In this document: in pieces, positions 62,561-64,000 of the stretch
Layout of the letters: every line of letters begins with the position of its first letter
Numbering within the stretch: the first letter of the stretch is position 1
Program-made: the position numbers and the translations under genes
The notes under the pieces: model-generated
What the model was told of the DNA's origin: nothing
The model's database searches: none
Seen by the model: only the letters and a program-made list of their open reading frames with translations
Assembly (NCBI RefSeq): GCF_018069925.1
Contig: NZ_JAGPXB010000002.1
Span: forward strand, 124,001 to 188,000
DNA: 64,000 nt
Reading direction: 5' to 3'
Source of the DNA: Flavobacterium erciyesense
GTDB taxonomy: Bacteria > Bacteroidota > Bacteroidia > Flavobacteriales > Flavobacteriaceae

Positions 62561-63688
62561 ATGAGTAAATTACCCAACAGCGGCGCAAGTATTTTTACGG
62601 TAATGTCGCAAATGGCAGCAAAGCACAACGCGATAAATCTATCTCAAGGCTTTCCTAATTTTCCCGTTGATGAGCGACTAACCGCCATTGTCGCGCGGCT
62701 GGCGCATGAAAATGTCCACCAATATGCACCTATGGCTGGATATTTACCCTTGTTAGAGAAAATAGCAAAATTGATACAAGATTCCTATCAAAGAGAGTTA
62801 GCGGCTGCAACCGAAGTTTTGGTAACTACTGGTGCGACACAAGGAATTTTCACTACGATTACGGCGCTCATTCAAACCAATGACGAAGTAGTAATTGTTG
62901 ACCCAAGTTATGATTGCTACGAGACTCCTATTCTCCTAGCTGGAGCAAAACCTATTCGAGTACCACTCGATGACGACTATGCAACCAATTGGGAGCGAAT
63001 TGAGGAAGCATTTAACTCAAAAACCAAAATGCTGATTATCAATAATCCGCACAATCCAACTGGAAAAATCTTAAAACCTACTGATTTTGAAGCGCTAGAA
63101 CGCTTATTAACCAAATATCCAAAAGTACTTTTACTCTCTGACGAAGTGTACGAATACATCACGTTCGAAGAGAACCACATTTCCGCTCACACTCGCCACT
63201 TTTTGCATGACAGAACTATTGTCGTGTCCTCTTTTGGGAAATCTTTTCATATCACCGGATGGAAGATTGGCTATTTGGTTGCTCCAGAACACTTGATGAA
63301 CGAAATTAAAAAAGTACATCAGTTTTTAGTCTTTAGCGTCAACAGCATTTGCCAAGTTTCAATTGCCGAATATTTAGATGTAGTTGCTATTGCCGACATC
63401 AAAAAGATGTATCAAGAAAAAAGAGATTATTTTAGAAGTCTTTTGCAAAACAGTCGCTTCAAACTAATGCCTTGCGAAGGAACGTATTTTCAAGTTGCTT
63501 CTTATGCCGCTATTTCGCAAGAAAGTGATGTCGATTTTTGCAAACGTTTGATTACCGATTTTGGAGTTGCGGCCATCCCAATTTCTACTTTTTATGCCAA
63601 TGGAAAAGATTTAAAACTGATTCGGTTTTGTTTTGCCAAAGACAATGCAACCCTTGAAGCGGCTGCAGCGCGCCTGTGTGCCCTTTAA
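62561..63688 (+). CDS. PLP-dependent methionine aminotransferase (YbdL-like)
   Basis: A class I aminotransferase of 375 residues. It has INLSQGFPNFP, the substrate loop HQYAPMAG, NNPHNPTGK with the PLP-contacting Asn, DEVYEY, and the PLP lysine in SSFGKSFHITGWKIGY. This set is typical of methionine aminotransferase/YbdL enzymes. It should close the methionine salvage cycle or degrade methionine. A longish upstream gap (226 bases) shows no known riboswitch. Confidence 0.9.
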   Translation: MSKLPNSGASIFTVMSQMAAKHNAINLSQGFPNFPVDERLTAIVARLAHENVHQYAPMAGYLPLLEKIAKLIQDSYQRELAAATEVLVTTGATQGIFTTITALIQTNDEVVIVDPSYDCYETPILLAGAKPIRVPLDDDYATNWERIEEAFNSKTKMLIINNPHNPTGKILKPTDFEALERLLTKYPKVLLLSDEVYEYITFEENHISAHTRHFLHDRTIVVSSFGKSFHITGWKIGYLVAPEHLMNEIKKVHQFLVFSVNSICQVSIAEYLDVVAIADIKKMYQEKRDYFRSLLQNSRFKLMPCEGTYFQVASYAAISQESDVDFCKRLITDFGVAAIPISTFYANGKDLKLIRFCFAKDNATLEAAAARLCAL

Positions 63689-63767
63689 AATTGGTTTGAA
63701 AATAAATTTATTATGCATGCATACTATTTAATTTTTAGTATATTTACAATTGTAAAAAAGAAAAAAG

Positions 63768-64000
63768 ATGAGTTATACAGATAAAATGTTACGCGATAAT
63801 GCCCTAGAAGGCAAAGTAATTGTGGTTACTGGCGGCGGAAGTGGCTTAGGAAAAGCCATGACTAAATATTTTTTAGAGTTGGGTGCCAAGGTGGCTATTT
63901 CGTCTCGCGATTTAGAAAAATTGAAAACAACAGCTGCAGAATTAGAACAAGAAACAGGCGGTAGCTGCTTACCAATTCAGTGTGATGTGCGTCATTATAC
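63768..64000 (+). CDS. SDR-family oxidoreductase, 2,4-dienoyl-CoA reductase-like (partial)
   Basis: The first 77 codons of a gene cut by the window end. After a 15-residue lead comes the SDR nucleotide motif VVTGGGSGLGKAM, then ISSRDLEKL and CDVRHY. The N-terminal extension and GGGSGLG resemble 2,4-dienoyl-CoA reductases of fatty-acid breakdown. The catalytic Tyr/Lys part is outside. Confidence 0.8.
   Translation, partial: MSYTDKMLRDNALEGKVIVVTGGGSGLGKAMTKYFLELGAKVAISSRDLEKLKTTAAELEQETGGSCLPIQCDVRHY

Noticed and set aside
1-64000. CRISPR arrays, rRNA genes and complete tRNA genes
   Set aside because: No regularly spaced direct repeats with unique spacers, no rRNA-like sequence and no full cloverleaf were found by eye; all repeats seen are tandem or palindromic intergenic units.

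Overview
The window comes from a low-GC member of the Bacteroidota, almost certainly Flavobacteriaceae and close to Flavobacterium. The evidence is the -7 promoter motif TAnnTTTG upstream of many genes, the lack of clear Shine-Dalgarno sequences, a DnaJ of flavobacterial type with a reduced zinc domain, and housekeeping blocks such as (p)ppGpp synthetase-Fur-PurA.

Bases 1 to about 13185 look like the right-hand part of an integrated element. It carries a lone DUF5131 gene, a small serine recombinase behind a perfect 18-bp inverted repeat, and a copper-handling cluster. The cluster holds a Cys-rich secreted protein, an HMA-DUF3347 protein, a second HMA protein, a putative outer-membrane protein, a metal-binding lipoprotein, an AraC-type regulator with an N-terminal HMA-like domain, a CopA-type Cu(I) ATPase, a DUF2911 protein and a multicopper oxidase with a barrel-like C-terminal extension. 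Together they could sense copper, chaperone it in the periplasm, export Cu(I) from the cytoplasm and oxidise it at the envelope. The element ends at the 3' half of a tRNA with anticodon CAT (13141-13185), followed by what looks like that tRNA's own terminator. This is the usual mark of integration into a tRNA gene, so the intact tRNA should lie upstream of the window.

Bases 13.2-40.1 kb are mostly chromosomal core: a two-component pair with a TPR sensor kinase, a glycan block (acyltransferase-like protein, sugar aminotransferase, flippase), a TRIC channel, a SpoU RNA methyltransferase, a thioesterase, RSH, Fur, PurA, a GH5-like lipoprotein, NudK, several transporters, MeaB, PPK2, an SDR, an L,D-transpeptidase and MtaB.

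Bases 40.2-44.2 kb are an accessory patch of small unknown proteins among several families of intergenic repeats. It includes a RAYT transposase flanked by inverted REP palindromes, two REP copies that each still carry the first codons of a dead RAYT gene, and a cassette-like unit bounded by GTTATGCC/GGCATAAC.

Bases 44.2-64 kb return to core genes: a HAD phosphatase, a DUF2007 protein, a one-domain DEAD-like protein, an NtrC-type regulator without the usual C-terminal DNA-binding domain, an ABC exporter pair, DnaJ and GrpE, HisS, a MacB-like permease, PrmC, RibD, DnaA, a low-molecular-weight phosphatase, an RsmI-like methyltransferase and a methionine aminotransferase. A 5' fragment of an SDR gene runs off the right end. 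No rRNA, complete tRNA, CRISPR array or known riboswitch was seen.
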